Below, one piece after another: positions 49,475 through 57,483 of a stretch of DNA of 64,000 nt. This stretch comes from Proteobacteria bacterium SG_bin6. Its GTDB lineage: Bacteria; Pseudomonadota; Alphaproteobacteria; Sphingomonadales; Sphingomonadaceae. The notes under the pieces were generated by a model. That model had not been told where the DNA came from. It did not search any database and saw only the letters and a list, made by a program, of their open reading frames with translations. Every line of letters starts with the position of its first letter. Position 1 is the first letter of the stretch. The stretch lies in the NCBI GenBank assembly GCA_002083435.1, contig LWDJ01000030.1, positions 25,213-89,212 on the forward strand, written 5' to 3'. Made by a program: the position numbers and the translations under genes.

Positions 49475-50583
49475 GCCAGCGCTCCCAGAAAGCCGCTCAC
49501 CACCCGGTCGAGCTCGGGCGAGTCGAGCAGGAAAGCGTCATGCCCGAACGGGCTCGAGAGTTCGACGAAGCTCACCGGCGCGCCGGCGGCGTTGAGCGCC
49601 TGGACGACGAGGCGCGATTCCGCCGTCGGATAGAGCCAATCGGTGTCGAAGCTCACCACGCAAAAGCGCGTCGCGCGCGCGGGCGCGAACGCCCGCGCGA
49701 GCTGGCCGCCATGCGGCTCGGCGAGATCGAAATAATCCATCGCCCGGGTGATATAGAGATAGGAGTTCGCATCGAAGCGATCGACGAAGCTCAGCCCCTG
49801 GTGGCGCAAATAGCTTTCGATCTGGAAATCGGCGTCGAAGCCGAAGCTTTTCGCCTCGCGCGCCTGCAATCGCCGGCCGAATTTCTCGGTCAGCCCCGCT
49901 TCGGACAGATAAGTGATGTGCGCCGCCATGCGCGCGACCGCGAGGCCCGAAGCCGGCGGCTCACCGCCATAATAATCGCCGCCGCGCCAGCGCGGATCGG
50001 CCATGATCGCCTGGCGGCCCACTTCGTGAAAGGCGATGTTCTGCGCGGTGTGGCGCGCGGTGGTGGCGATGGCGACACAGGCGCGCACCCGCTCGGGGTA
50101 AAGCGCCGCCCAGGCGAGCGCCTGCATCCCCCCCATCGATCCGCCGACCACCGCCGCGAGTCGTTCGATCCCGAGATGATCGAGCAGCAGCGCCTGCGCG
50201 CGCACCATGTCGGGGATGGTGATGACCGGGAAGCGCATCGCATAGCGCGCGCCATCGGGAGCAAGGCTCGCCGGCCCGGTCGAGCCGAGGCAGCCGCCGA
50301 GGACGTTCGCGCAGATGATCAGGTGCCGCGCGGGGTCGATCGGCCTGCCCGGGCCGACCATGCGGTGCCACCAGCCGGGCTTGGCGGTGATCGGGTGGGT
50401 GCTCGCGACATGCTGGTCGCCGGTCAGCGCGTGGCAGATGAGCACGGCATTGTCGCCGGCCGCGTTCAGCGCGCCATAGGTTTCGTAAGCGATGTCGAGC
50501 GGCGCGAGGCTGCTCCCCGCGTCGAGCGGCAAAGGCCCGGGGAGCGTCACCCGGCGGGCGAGCCCGAAACGGTGATCGGTCAT
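49471..50583 (-). CDS. metX: Homoserine O-acyltransferase MetX
   Basis: Activates homoserine for methionine synthesis. The protein is 370 residues with an alpha/beta hydrolase fold: GDNAVLICHALTGDQH, the nucleophile S149 in GGSMGG, the aspartate in SFDTDWLYP and the histidine in SPFGHDAFLLD. Whether it uses acetyl- or succinyl-CoA cannot be told by eye. Its 5' region faces the multi-branched palindrome; no SAM-II riboswitch was recognised. Confidence 0.95.
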   Translation of the reverse strand: MTDHRFGLARRVTLPGPLPLDAGSSLAPLDIAYETYGALNAAGDNAVLICHALTGDQHVASTHPITAKPGWWHRMVGPGRPIDPARHLIICANVLGGCLGSTGPASLAPDGARYAMRFPVITIPDMVRAQALLLDHLGIERLAAVVGGSMGGMQALAWAALYPERVRACVAIATTARHTAQNIAFHEVGRQAIMADPRWRGGDYYGGEPPASGLAVARMAAHITYLSEAGLTEKFGRRLQAREAKSFGFDADFQIESYLRHQGLSFVDRFDANSYLYITRAMDYFDLAEPHGGQLARAFAPARATRFCVVSFDTDWLYPTAESRLVVQALNAAGAPVSFVELSSPFGHDAFLLDSPELDRVVSGFLGALA

Positions 50584-50634
50584 GCGCGCGGCGTTTGGGG
50601 GCGCGGGCCTTGGCTTGTCAACGCCCGCGCGTTT

Positions 50635-50904
50635 GGGTCTAGACCTATAACCGGCAACGCCCTGGACGGAGCGGATTTTGGCGCAGGGCTAGGAGCGAGG
50701 AGGGAGCGATGCATCATGCATCGTGACCGACGAGCGACGCTGCCTCTGCGCCAAAAGGCGCCCGCCGCGTAAGCGGTTGCGCTGGGAAGGCCGCCGGCGG
50801 CGTCGCTTGCTTGCGCGTAGCCGCAGCTACGCGTCTGCGCCGCGCTCCTTGCCGGCGGCCTTCCCAGCGCAATCCAGGGCATTGCCAGTCATAGGTCTAG
50901 ACCC
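50635..50904. repeat. Multi-branched palindromic element between metX and hisC
   Basis: Ends 50635-50666 and 50873-50904 form a 32-bp stem with three mismatches, and each end contains the palindrome GGTCTAGACC. Inside are two arms. Arm 1: TTTTGGCGCAG (50676-50686) with CTGCGCCAAAA (50746-50756), enclosing CGATGCAT-C-ATGCATCG (50707-50723). Arm 2: a perfect 22-bp stem (50777-50798 with 50851-50872) enclosing CGCGTAGC/GCTACGCG (50814-50833). All three outer-stem mismatches would be G-U pairs in a minus-strand RNA. No coding frame is supported. Function unknown. Confidence 0.85.
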
Positions 50905-50917
50905 TAGGGCGCGGCGC

Positions 50918-52009
50918 ATGAGCAAGCCCCAAGCCAAGCCCTGGGTGATGGCGATCGCCCCCTATGTTCCCGGCAAATCGACCGTCGCGGGGGGCGTGGT
51001 CAAGGCCAAGCTCTCGTCGAACGAAAACCCGCTCGGCACGCCCGAGGGCGCGAAGGCGGCGCTCGCCGAGGCGCGGACCAGCCTCGATCGCTATCCCGAT
51101 CCCGGCGCCGCGATCCTCCGCGAGGCGGTGGCGGCCAAATATGGCCTCGATCCGGCGCGGGTGATTTACGGCACCGGCTCGGACGATATTTTGCATCTGG
51201 CCGCCGGCGCCTTCGCCGGGCCGGGCGACGAGGTGGTGTTCGTGCGCTATGGCTTCGCGGTCTATGAGATCGCCGCGCGGCGCGTGGGGGCGACGCCGGT
51301 GATCGCGCCCGACCGCGATTATGCGACCGATATCGACGCGGTGCTGGCGAGCGTGACCGAGCGCACCCGGATCGTGTTCCTGGCCAACCCCAACAACCCC
51401 ACGGGCACTTTCGCGCCGCGCGGCGAGATCGCGCGGCTGCACGCGGCGCTCCCCGGCCATGTGCTGCTCGTGCTCGATCAGGCCTATGCCGAATATCTCG
51501 AGCCCGAGGAGGATGATCAGGGGCTCGAGCTCGCCAAGACCGCGCCCAACGCGCTGGTGACGCGGACCTTCTCCAAAATCTACGGCCTCGCCGCCGAGCG
51601 GATCGGCTGGGGCTATGCGAGCGCCGAGGTGATCGAGGCGCTGCACCGCATCCGCTTGCCGTTCAACGTCACCACCGCCGGGCAGCAGGCCGCCGTCGCC
51701 GCGCTCGCCGACGATGCGTTCGTGGCCCACGCCCGCGCGCATAATGCCGAGTGGCGCGCCTGGTTCGCCGAGCAGATCGCCGGCATGGGCAATGCCGGGC
51801 TGCGCGCGATCCCGAGCAAGGCCAATTTCGTGCTCGTGCTGTTCGAAGGCGCGGTGAGCGCCGAGGCGGCCTATCACGGGCTGCTGGCGCGCGGCTATAT
51901 CGTGCGCTGGTTGCCGGGGCAGGGACTGCCGCACGGACTGCGGATGACGATCGGCACCGAGGAAGAAACGCGCGGGCTGATCGCGGCGCTGCGCGAAGTG
52001 GTGGGGTAG
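50918..52009 (+). CDS. hisC: Histidinol-phosphate aminotransferase
   Basis: PLP aminotransferase of histidine synthesis. The protein is 363 residues with SSNENPLGTP (33-42), NPNNPTG at 157-163, D187 in LVLDQAYAEY and the PLP lysine K220 in RTFSKIYGLAAERIG. ATG 50918 gives the family opening; the frame continues upstream through the palindromic element without meaning. Divergent from metX. Confidence 0.93.
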   Translation: MSKPQAKPWVMAIAPYVPGKSTVAGGVVKAKLSSNENPLGTPEGAKAALAEARTSLDRYPDPGAAILREAVAAKYGLDPARVIYGTGSDDILHLAAGAFAGPGDEVVFVRYGFAVYEIAARRVGATPVIAPDRDYATDIDAVLASVTERTRIVFLANPNNPTGTFAPRGEIARLHAALPGHVLLVLDQAYAEYLEPEEDDQGLELAKTAPNALVTRTFSKIYGLAAERIGWGYASAEVIEALHRIRLPFNVTTAGQQAAVAALADDAFVAHARAHNAEWRAWFAEQIAGMGNAGLRAIPSKANFVLVLFEGAVSAEAAYHGLLARGYIVRWLPGQGLPHGLRMTIGTEEETRGLIAALREVVG

Positions 52010-52014
52010 TTGGT

Positions 52015-52300
52015 TCTCACACGAAGCCTCGAAGGCACGAAGAAGGGGGCTCGGGTCGCTCAGTGGATTTTCTCGCGCGAAGACGCGAAGGGCGACTGCT
52101 TCCCGGTTCCCGCGATAGCGGGAACCCCGCATTCCTGCGCGGCGCGATCATGGATTCCCGCTTTCGCGGGAATGACGACAAGTCCTTCTTCTTCTTCTTC
52201 CTCTTTGCGTCTTCGTGGCTTTGTGCGAGAAAAATCAACAGTTGCTCTTAGGCGCGGTGTCACGAGTAAATGACCAACGCTCCGCCCTAGGCGTCTGCGC
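52015..52300. repeat. Intergenic repeats
   Basis: No gene. CACGAAGCCTCGAAGGCACG near 52020 has an imperfect inverse near 52209-52235 (TCTTCGTGGCTTTGTGCGAG). GGTTCCCGCGATAGCGGGAACC (52105-52126) is a perfect palindrome, followed by ATTCCCGCTTTCGCGGGAAT (52153-52172). Both are typical dispersed intergenic repeats between converging genes. Confidence 0.65.
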
Positions 52301-52302
52301 CC

Positions 52303-53892
52303 TCAATGCCGGAAATGCCGCATTCCGGTGAAGACCATCGCCACCCCATGCGCGTCGGCGGCGGCGATCACGTCCGCGTCGCGGATCGAGCCGCCGGGCT
52401 GGATCACCGCGCTCGCCCCCGCCGCGATCGCCGCGAGCAGTCCGTCGGCGAAGGGGAAAAAGGCGTCCGAGGCGACCGCCGAACCCTGGGTGCGCGGCGC
52501 CGGCCATCCGGCCTTTTCGGCCGCGTCCTGCGCTTTCCACGCCGCGATCCGCGCCGATTCGAGGCGGTTCATCTGCCCCGCGCCGATTCCCGCCGTCGCG
52601 CCATCCTTGGCATAGACGATCGCGTTCGACTTGACGTGCTTGGCGACCGTCCAGGCGAAGAGGCAATCGGCGAGTTCCTGGTCGCTCGGCGCGCGCTGGG
52701 TCACGACCTTCAGCGCCTCGCGCGCGATCGCGCCATCGTCGCGCGACTGGATCAGATAGCCCCCCGCGATCGATTTCATCGCCCGCCCGCGCCGCGCCGG
52801 ATCGGGGAGCGCGCCGCACAGCAACAGCCGCAAATTGGGCTTGGCGGCGAAGCGCGCGCGCGCGCCTGCGTCGGCCTCGGGGGCGATCACCACCTCGGTG
52901 AAAATGCCGGTGATCGCCGCCGCCGTTTCGTCATCGAGCGGGCGGTTGACCGCGACGATGCCGCCGAACGCCGAGACGCTGTCGCAGGCGAAGGCCGCGC
53001 GATACGCCTCGACCAGGCTCTCGGCGGTCGCGACGCCGCACGGATTGGCGTGTTTGACGATCACCACCGTCGGCGGCCCGTCGCGAAATTCGGCGATCAG
53101 CTCGAGCGCGGCATCGGCGTCGTTGTAATTATTATAGCTCAGCTCCTTGCCTTGGATCTGGCGCGCCTGGGCGATGCCGGCAACCGGCCCTTGCGCTTGG
53201 GTATAGAGCGCGGCGATCTGGTGCGGATTTTCGCCATAGCGCAGCTCGGCCGCCTTGATCATCGGCAGCGTGACGCGATCGGGGAAGCGCGCGCCCTGGT
53301 CGACATGCGCGAACCAGCCGGCGATCGCCGCGTCATAAGCCGCGGTCGCGGCATAAGCGCGCGCGGCGAGGCGGCGGCGGGTATCGCGCGTCGTCGCGCC
53401 GGCGTTCGCGTCGAGTTCGTCGATAAACGCGCTATAATCGGCGGGATCGGTGAGCACCGCCACGAATTCATGGTTCTTCGCCGCCGATCGGATCATCGCC
53501 GGGCCGCCGATATCGATATTCTCGATGATTTCCGCGCGTTCGGCGCCCTTCGCGACCGTCGCTTCGAAGGGGTAGAGATTGACCACGACGAGATCGATCG
53601 GAGCGATTTGGTGCTCGGCCATGGCGGCGGCGTGGGCGGGATCGTCGCGCACCGCGAGCAGGCCGCCATGGACCTTGGGGTGGAGCGTCTTCACCCGCCC
53701 GTCCATCATCTCGGGAAAGCCGGTGAGCGCCTCGACCTCGGTCACCGCGAGCCCCGCTTCGCGCAACGCGCGCGCGGTGCCGCCGGTCGAGACCAGCTCG
53801 ACCCCGTGGCGGGCGAGCGCCTGGGCGAGATCGACGAGCCCGGTCTTGTCCGACACCGAGAGCAGCGCGCGGGTGAGTTTGATCGCGGTCAT
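52303..53892 (-). CDS. purH: Bifunctional AICAR formyltransferase/IMP cyclohydrolase PurH
   Basis: Last two steps of IMP synthesis. The protein is 529 residues: an N-terminal MGS-like cyclohydrolase domain (LLSVSDKTGLVDLAQAL, STGGTARALREAG, MMDGRVKTLHPKVHGG) and a C-terminal transformylase with ELRYGENPHQIAALY, KHANPCGVA and SDAFFPFADGL. Normal length. Ends next to an intergenic repeat. Confidence 0.97.
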   Translation of the reverse strand: MTAIKLTRALLSVSDKTGLVDLAQALARHGVELVSTGGTARALREAGLAVTEVEALTGFPEMMDGRVKTLHPKVHGGLLAVRDDPAHAAAMAEHQIAPIDLVVVNLYPFEATVAKGAERAEIIENIDIGGPAMIRSAAKNHEFVAVLTDPADYSAFIDELDANAGATTRDTRRRLAARAYAATAAYDAAIAGWFAHVDQGARFPDRVTLPMIKAAELRYGENPHQIAALYTQAQGPVAGIAQARQIQGKELSYNNYNDADAALELIAEFRDGPPTVVIVKHANPCGVATAESLVEAYRAAFACDSVSAFGGIVAVNRPLDDETAAAITGIFTEVVIAPEADAGARARFAAKPNLRLLLCGALPDPARRGRAMKSIAGGYLIQSRDDGAIAREALKVVTQRAPSDQELADCLFAWTVAKHVKSNAIVYAKDGATAGIGAGQMNRLESARIAAWKAQDAAEKAGWPAPRTQGSAVASDAFFPFADGLLAAIAAGASAVIQPGGSIRDADVIAAADAHGVAMVFTGMRHFRH

Positions 53893-54278
53893 GGGGCCTC
53901 CTCTGGGAGCGCGGCTGATAGCGCGGGGGCGGGGCGGGGGCTAGGTTTTGGTTTACGCGGCGGCGCGACGGCGGGGAGAAGAAGGAAGTTTTGGTTCGCG
54001 CGGAGGCGCGGAGGCGCGGAGAAGAAAGATCTTGTTCGCGCAGAGGCGCGGAGAAGAAAGGGAAGCTGCGGAGGGCGCCGATCGCCAAGCGCGTCGCCCC
54101 GGCGAAAGCCGGGGCCTTTTGATGATGGGGCGCTCCGGTTCATCAAGGCCCCGGCTTTCGCTGGCGCGACGCGCTATCTGCGGCTCTCCCGCGTCCTCTG
54201 CGATCTCTGCGCCTCTGCGCGAACCAAAAACTTCCTTCTCCGCGCCTCCGCGCGAACCAAAATCCTCCGCGGAACCCC
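53893..54278. repeat. Gene-free repeat-rich region
   Basis: GCGCGGAGGCGCGGAG-type tandem motifs (53998-54060) recur inverted at 54205-54260 (CTGCGCCTCTGCGCG, CCGCGCCTCCGCGCG). Nested inside is GCGTCGCCCCGGCGAAAGCC (54085-54104) with its inverse near 54150-54177, the same unit as at 45138-45219 but with the centre reversed. No coding frame is supported. Confidence 0.7.
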
Positions 54279-55355
54279 CTAAATCAACCCATGCGCCAAT
54301 CGCGGCAGCACGTGCCGCGCGACCAGATCGGCCTCCGCCGCGTGCGGATAGCCCGACAAAATGAACGCCTCGATCCCCATCGCGCGATAATCGTTGAGCT
54401 TGGTGACCACTTGGTCGGGATCGCCGACGATCGCCGCGCCGCAGCCCGATCGCGCGCGGCCGATGCCGGTCCATAGATTGGCCTCGGCATAGCCATCGGC
54501 GTCGGCGCCTTCGCGCAAAGCGGCCTGCGCCGCCACCCCGGCCGAGGTCGCGTCGAGCGATTTGGCGCGGATCGCCGCCCCTTCGGCCGCGTCGAGCTTC
54601 GAGAGCAGCCGCGCGGCATAGGCGCGCGCCTCGTCCTCCGTTTCGCGCACGATCATGTGGCAGCGATAACCGAACTTGAGTTCGCGTCCGTACTTCGCCG
54701 CCCGCGCGCGCATGTCGGCGATGATCGCTTCCACCGCCTCGCGCTTGTCGGGCCACATCAGATAGACGTCGCAGCCCTGGGCCGCCGCCTCGCGCGCGTC
54801 TTCGCTAAGCCCGCCGAAGTAAAGCTGCGGCGCGCGGCCGGAGAGCGTGCCGATGCGCGGCGGATCGAGCTTCAGCTGCCAGAATTCGCCCTGGTGATCG
54901 AGCGGCTCGCCGTTGAGCAAGGTCTTCAAAATATGCATCGCCTCGACCGTGCGGGCATAGCGGGGCGCCGAGGCGAGCGTTTCGCCGGGCATTTCGGACG
55001 AGATGATGTTCACCTTCAGCCGCCCGCCGAGCATCCGGTCGATCGTCGCGATCTGGCGCGCGAGTTGCGGCGGCCAGCTCTCGCCGACGCGCACCGCCAT
55101 CAGCAACGCGAGGCGCTTCAGCATCGGCGCGATCGCGGCGGCGAAGGCGGTGGTGTCGATCCCCAGCGCATAGCCCGAGGGCAGCAGGATATTGTCGAAC
55201 CCGCCACTTTCGGCCTGGAGAACGATGTCGCGGCAATGTTCCCAGCTCGATTTCAGCCGCGCGTCGGGCACGCCCAGGAATTCGTAATCATCGTCGCAAA
55301 GGGCGGAAAACCAGCTGATTTCGCAAGGGGGCAGCGTCTCGATCGGTGAATTCAC
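54279..55355 (-). CDS. LLM-class flavin-dependent monooxygenase (SsuD-like)
   Basis: A 358-residue TIM-barrel flavoprotein of the alkanesulfonate monooxygenase group: ISWFSALCDDDYEF, GFDNILLPSGYALGIDTTAF, MAVRVGESWPPQLARQIATID, GRLKVNIISSEMPGE and FGGLSEDAREAAAQGCDVYLMW. Reduced flavin would be supplied by a separate reductase, not seen here. The GTG start overlaps the stop of the aldo/keto reductase gene (GTGA). Substrate unknown; sulfonates or related compounds are likely. Confidence 0.9.
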   Translation of the reverse strand: MNSPIETLPPCEISWFSALCDDDYEFLGVPDARLKSSWEHCRDIVLQAESGGFDNILLPSGYALGIDTTAFAAAIAPMLKRLALLMAVRVGESWPPQLARQIATIDRMLGGRLKVNIISSEMPGETLASAPRYARTVEAMHILKTLLNGEPLDHQGEFWQLKLDPPRIGTLSGRAPQLYFGGLSEDAREAAAQGCDVYLMWPDKREAVEAIIADMRARAAKYGRELKFGYRCHMIVRETEDEARAYAARLLSKLDAAEGAAIRAKSLDATSAGVAAQAALREGADADGYAEANLWTGIGRARSGCGAAIVGDPDQVVTKLNDYRAMGIEAFILSGYPHAAEADLVARHVLPRLAHGLI

Positions 55356-56272
55356 GGCAGTCTTTCTCCCCGCGCGGCGACGAGCACGTCATACCAGCAT
55401 TGCCGCGTCCAGTTGATCTTGAAGGCCTCGGCGATCTCGGCAATGCGCGCGGCGTTTTGCGTGCCGACGATCGGGATCGCGCGCGCGGGATGCGCCATCA
55501 CCCAGCCATAGGCCGCCGCCGCCCGGCTGACGCCATTTTCGACCGCGACCGCATCGAGCGCGGTGGCGACGGCGCGCGCGCGGCTATCCTGCGGGTCGGC
55601 GATCCGCCCCCCGCCGAGCGGCGACCAAGCGAGCACCGCCAGATCCTCGGCCATCGCATGATCGAGCAGCCCGCTCGTGATCGGCTCAAGATGCAGCGGC
55701 GAGAATTCGGGCTGGGTCGAGGCGAGCGGCACCGAGAGGAAGCGCGCGAGCGCTTGATGCTGGGCGAGCGTATAGTTGCTTACCCCGATCGCCGCGACCT
55801 TGCCGCTCGTCACCATGTCCTCGAGCGTGCGCGCGACCTCTTGGGGGTGGGTGAGAATGTCGGGCCGGTGGATCTGATAAAGCTCGACGCGCTCGACGCG
55901 CAGCCGCGTGAGCGACGCTTCGAGCGCCGCGCGCAGATAATCGGCGCTGCTGTCATAGGGTACCGGCGGGGTGATCCCGCCCTTGGTCGCGAGCACCAGC
56001 TTGTCGCGCAAGCCCGGGCTTTCGGCGAAGATGCGCCCGAGCAATTCCTCGGCGTCGCCGAAGCCGCTTGTTGCATTAAAGCCATAAATATCGGCGGTGT
56101 CGTACAAAGTGACCCCGGCGGCGAGTGCCGCTTCGATCAGCGCGCGGCCATCGGTTACGCTCGCGTGACCGAATCGCCACATGCCCCAGGCAATTGGCGA
56201 GACCATGATTCCGCTCTTGCCGAGCGGGCGTGGATCGGGTGTAACCGACCAGTCATAAGACATCGTTGTCAT
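55352..56272 (-). CDS. Aldo/keto reductase
   Basis: A 306-residue NADPH-dependent oxidoreductase. It has GVTLYDTADIYG with the conserved D and catalytic Y, the KLVLATKGG lysine, QIHRPD histidine region, and a C-terminal IPIVGTQNAARI cofactor-binding segment. ATG 56272 is chosen because the longer frame would reach the divergent gene at 56299. First gene of the pair with the LLM monooxygenase. Confidence 0.9.
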   Translation of the reverse strand: MTTMSYDWSVTPDPRPLGKSGIMVSPIAWGMWRFGHASVTDGRALIEAALAAGVTLYDTADIYGFNATSGFGDAEELLGRIFAESPGLRDKLVLATKGGITPPVPYDSSADYLRAALEASLTRLRVERVELYQIHRPDILTHPQEVARTLEDMVTSGKVAAIGVSNYTLAQHQALARFLSVPLASTQPEFSPLHLEPITSGLLDHAMAEDLAVLAWSPLGGGRIADPQDSRARAVATALDAVAVENGVSRAAAAYGWVMAHPARAIPIVGTQNAARIAEIAEAFKINWTRQCWYDVLVAARGERLP

Positions 56273-56298
56273 AGCCTGGGACCATAGAGGCCAGACCA

Positions 56299-57387
56299 TT
56301 GTCAGAGCAAGTAAGATACGGCCTGATTGGCACCGGCATGATGGGGGTGGAACACCTCAACAATCTGGCGATCACCCCCGGCGCGGTGGTGACGGCGATC
56401 GCCGATCCGGTCCCCACCTCGCGCACTTGGGCGCATGCCGCGCTGGGCGCGCGCGCCGCCGAGGTGAAATCGTTCGACAGCGCCGAGGAACTCGCCCGAT
56501 CGGGGCTGTGTGACGCGGTGATCGTCGCCAGCCCCAACCATACCCACCGCCCGGTGCTCGCGCCCTTGTTCGACGCGGGGCTGCACATCCTATGCGAAAA
56601 GCCGCTCGCGACGACGATCGACGACGCGCGCTGGATCGCCGAGACCGCCGCCAAATCGCCGGCGATTTTTTGGACGGCGATGGAATATCGCTACATGCCG
56701 CCGGTCGCCGAATTCATCGACGATCTGGGCGAGGGCGCGGTCGGCGCGCTGAAAATGCTCGCGATCCGTGAGCATCGCTTCCCCTTCCTGGTGAAGGTCG
56801 GCAATTGGAATCGCTTTTCGCGCAATACCGGCGGCACGATGGTCGAGAAATGCTGCCATTTCTTCGATCTGATGCGCCACATCATCGGCGCCGAGGCGGT
56901 GCGCGTTTATTGTTCGGGGGCGATGGACGTCAACCATCTCGACGAGCTTTACGACGGCGAACGCCCCGACATCATCGACAATAGCTATACGACGGTCGAT
57001 TTCGCGAACGGCGTGCGCGCGATGCTCGATCTGTCGATGTTCGCCGAAGGGGCGGCGAATCAGGAAGAGATCACCGCCGTCGGCGATCGCGCGCGGCTCG
57101 ACGTGTTCATCCCCGAAGGCGCGCTGGTCCATGCCCCGCGCACCGGCTTCGGCAACCCCAAGCGGGTGCGTCGGCGGGTAATCGAGGTCGATCCTCGAGC
57201 GCTCGCCGCCGGATCGCACCACGGGGCGACCTTTTACGAACATCAGCGCTTCATCGCCGCCGTGCGCGGCGCCGGGCCGGTCGAGGTGAGCGCCGAGGAT
57301 GGGTTGCGCGCGGTCGCGATCGGCGCGGCGGCCGAGCTTTCCGCGCGCGAAAAGCGCGTCGTCGAGCTGGCCGAGCTTGGTTTTTGA
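56299..57387 (+). CDS. Gfo/Idh/MocA family oxidoreductase
   Basis: A 362-residue NAD(P)-dependent dehydrogenase with an N-terminal Rossmann fold (YGLIGTGMMGVEHLNNL), the conserved EKPLA motif in LHILCEKPLAT, and TVDFANGVRAMLDLSMF in the C-terminal domain. Members oxidise inositols and sugars. The start is TTG 56299 with GAGG upstream, 26 bp from the divergent aldo/keto reductase gene, so the two units share a promoter region. Confidence 0.9.
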   Translation: MSEQVRYGLIGTGMMGVEHLNNLAITPGAVVTAIADPVPTSRTWAHAALGARAAEVKSFDSAEELARSGLCDAVIVASPNHTHRPVLAPLFDAGLHILCEKPLATTIDDARWIAETAAKSPAIFWTAMEYRYMPPVAEFIDDLGEGAVGALKMLAIREHRFPFLVKVGNWNRFSRNTGGTMVEKCCHFFDLMRHIIGAEAVRVYCSGAMDVNHLDELYDGERPDIIDNSYTTVDFANGVRAMLDLSMFAEGAANQEEITAVGDRARLDVFIPEGALVHAPRTGFGNPKRVRRRVIEVDPRALAAGSHHGATFYEHQRFIAAVRGAGPVEVSAEDGLRAVAIGAAAELSAREKRVVELAELGF

Positions 57388-57483
57388 CGGGATGACGCAA
57401 GCAAAAGTTTCAGGGACCCAGCAACAAAGCGCCTAGCGCGAGACGGGGCAGCCGCGACAAATCGGCGCCAAAGGGAGGGATGG

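Noticed and set aside
50584..50917. SAM-II riboswitch upstream of metX
   Set aside because: Expected in many alphaproteobacterial metX leaders, but neither its pseudoknot sequence nor its size fits the DNA here; the large palindrome occupies the space.
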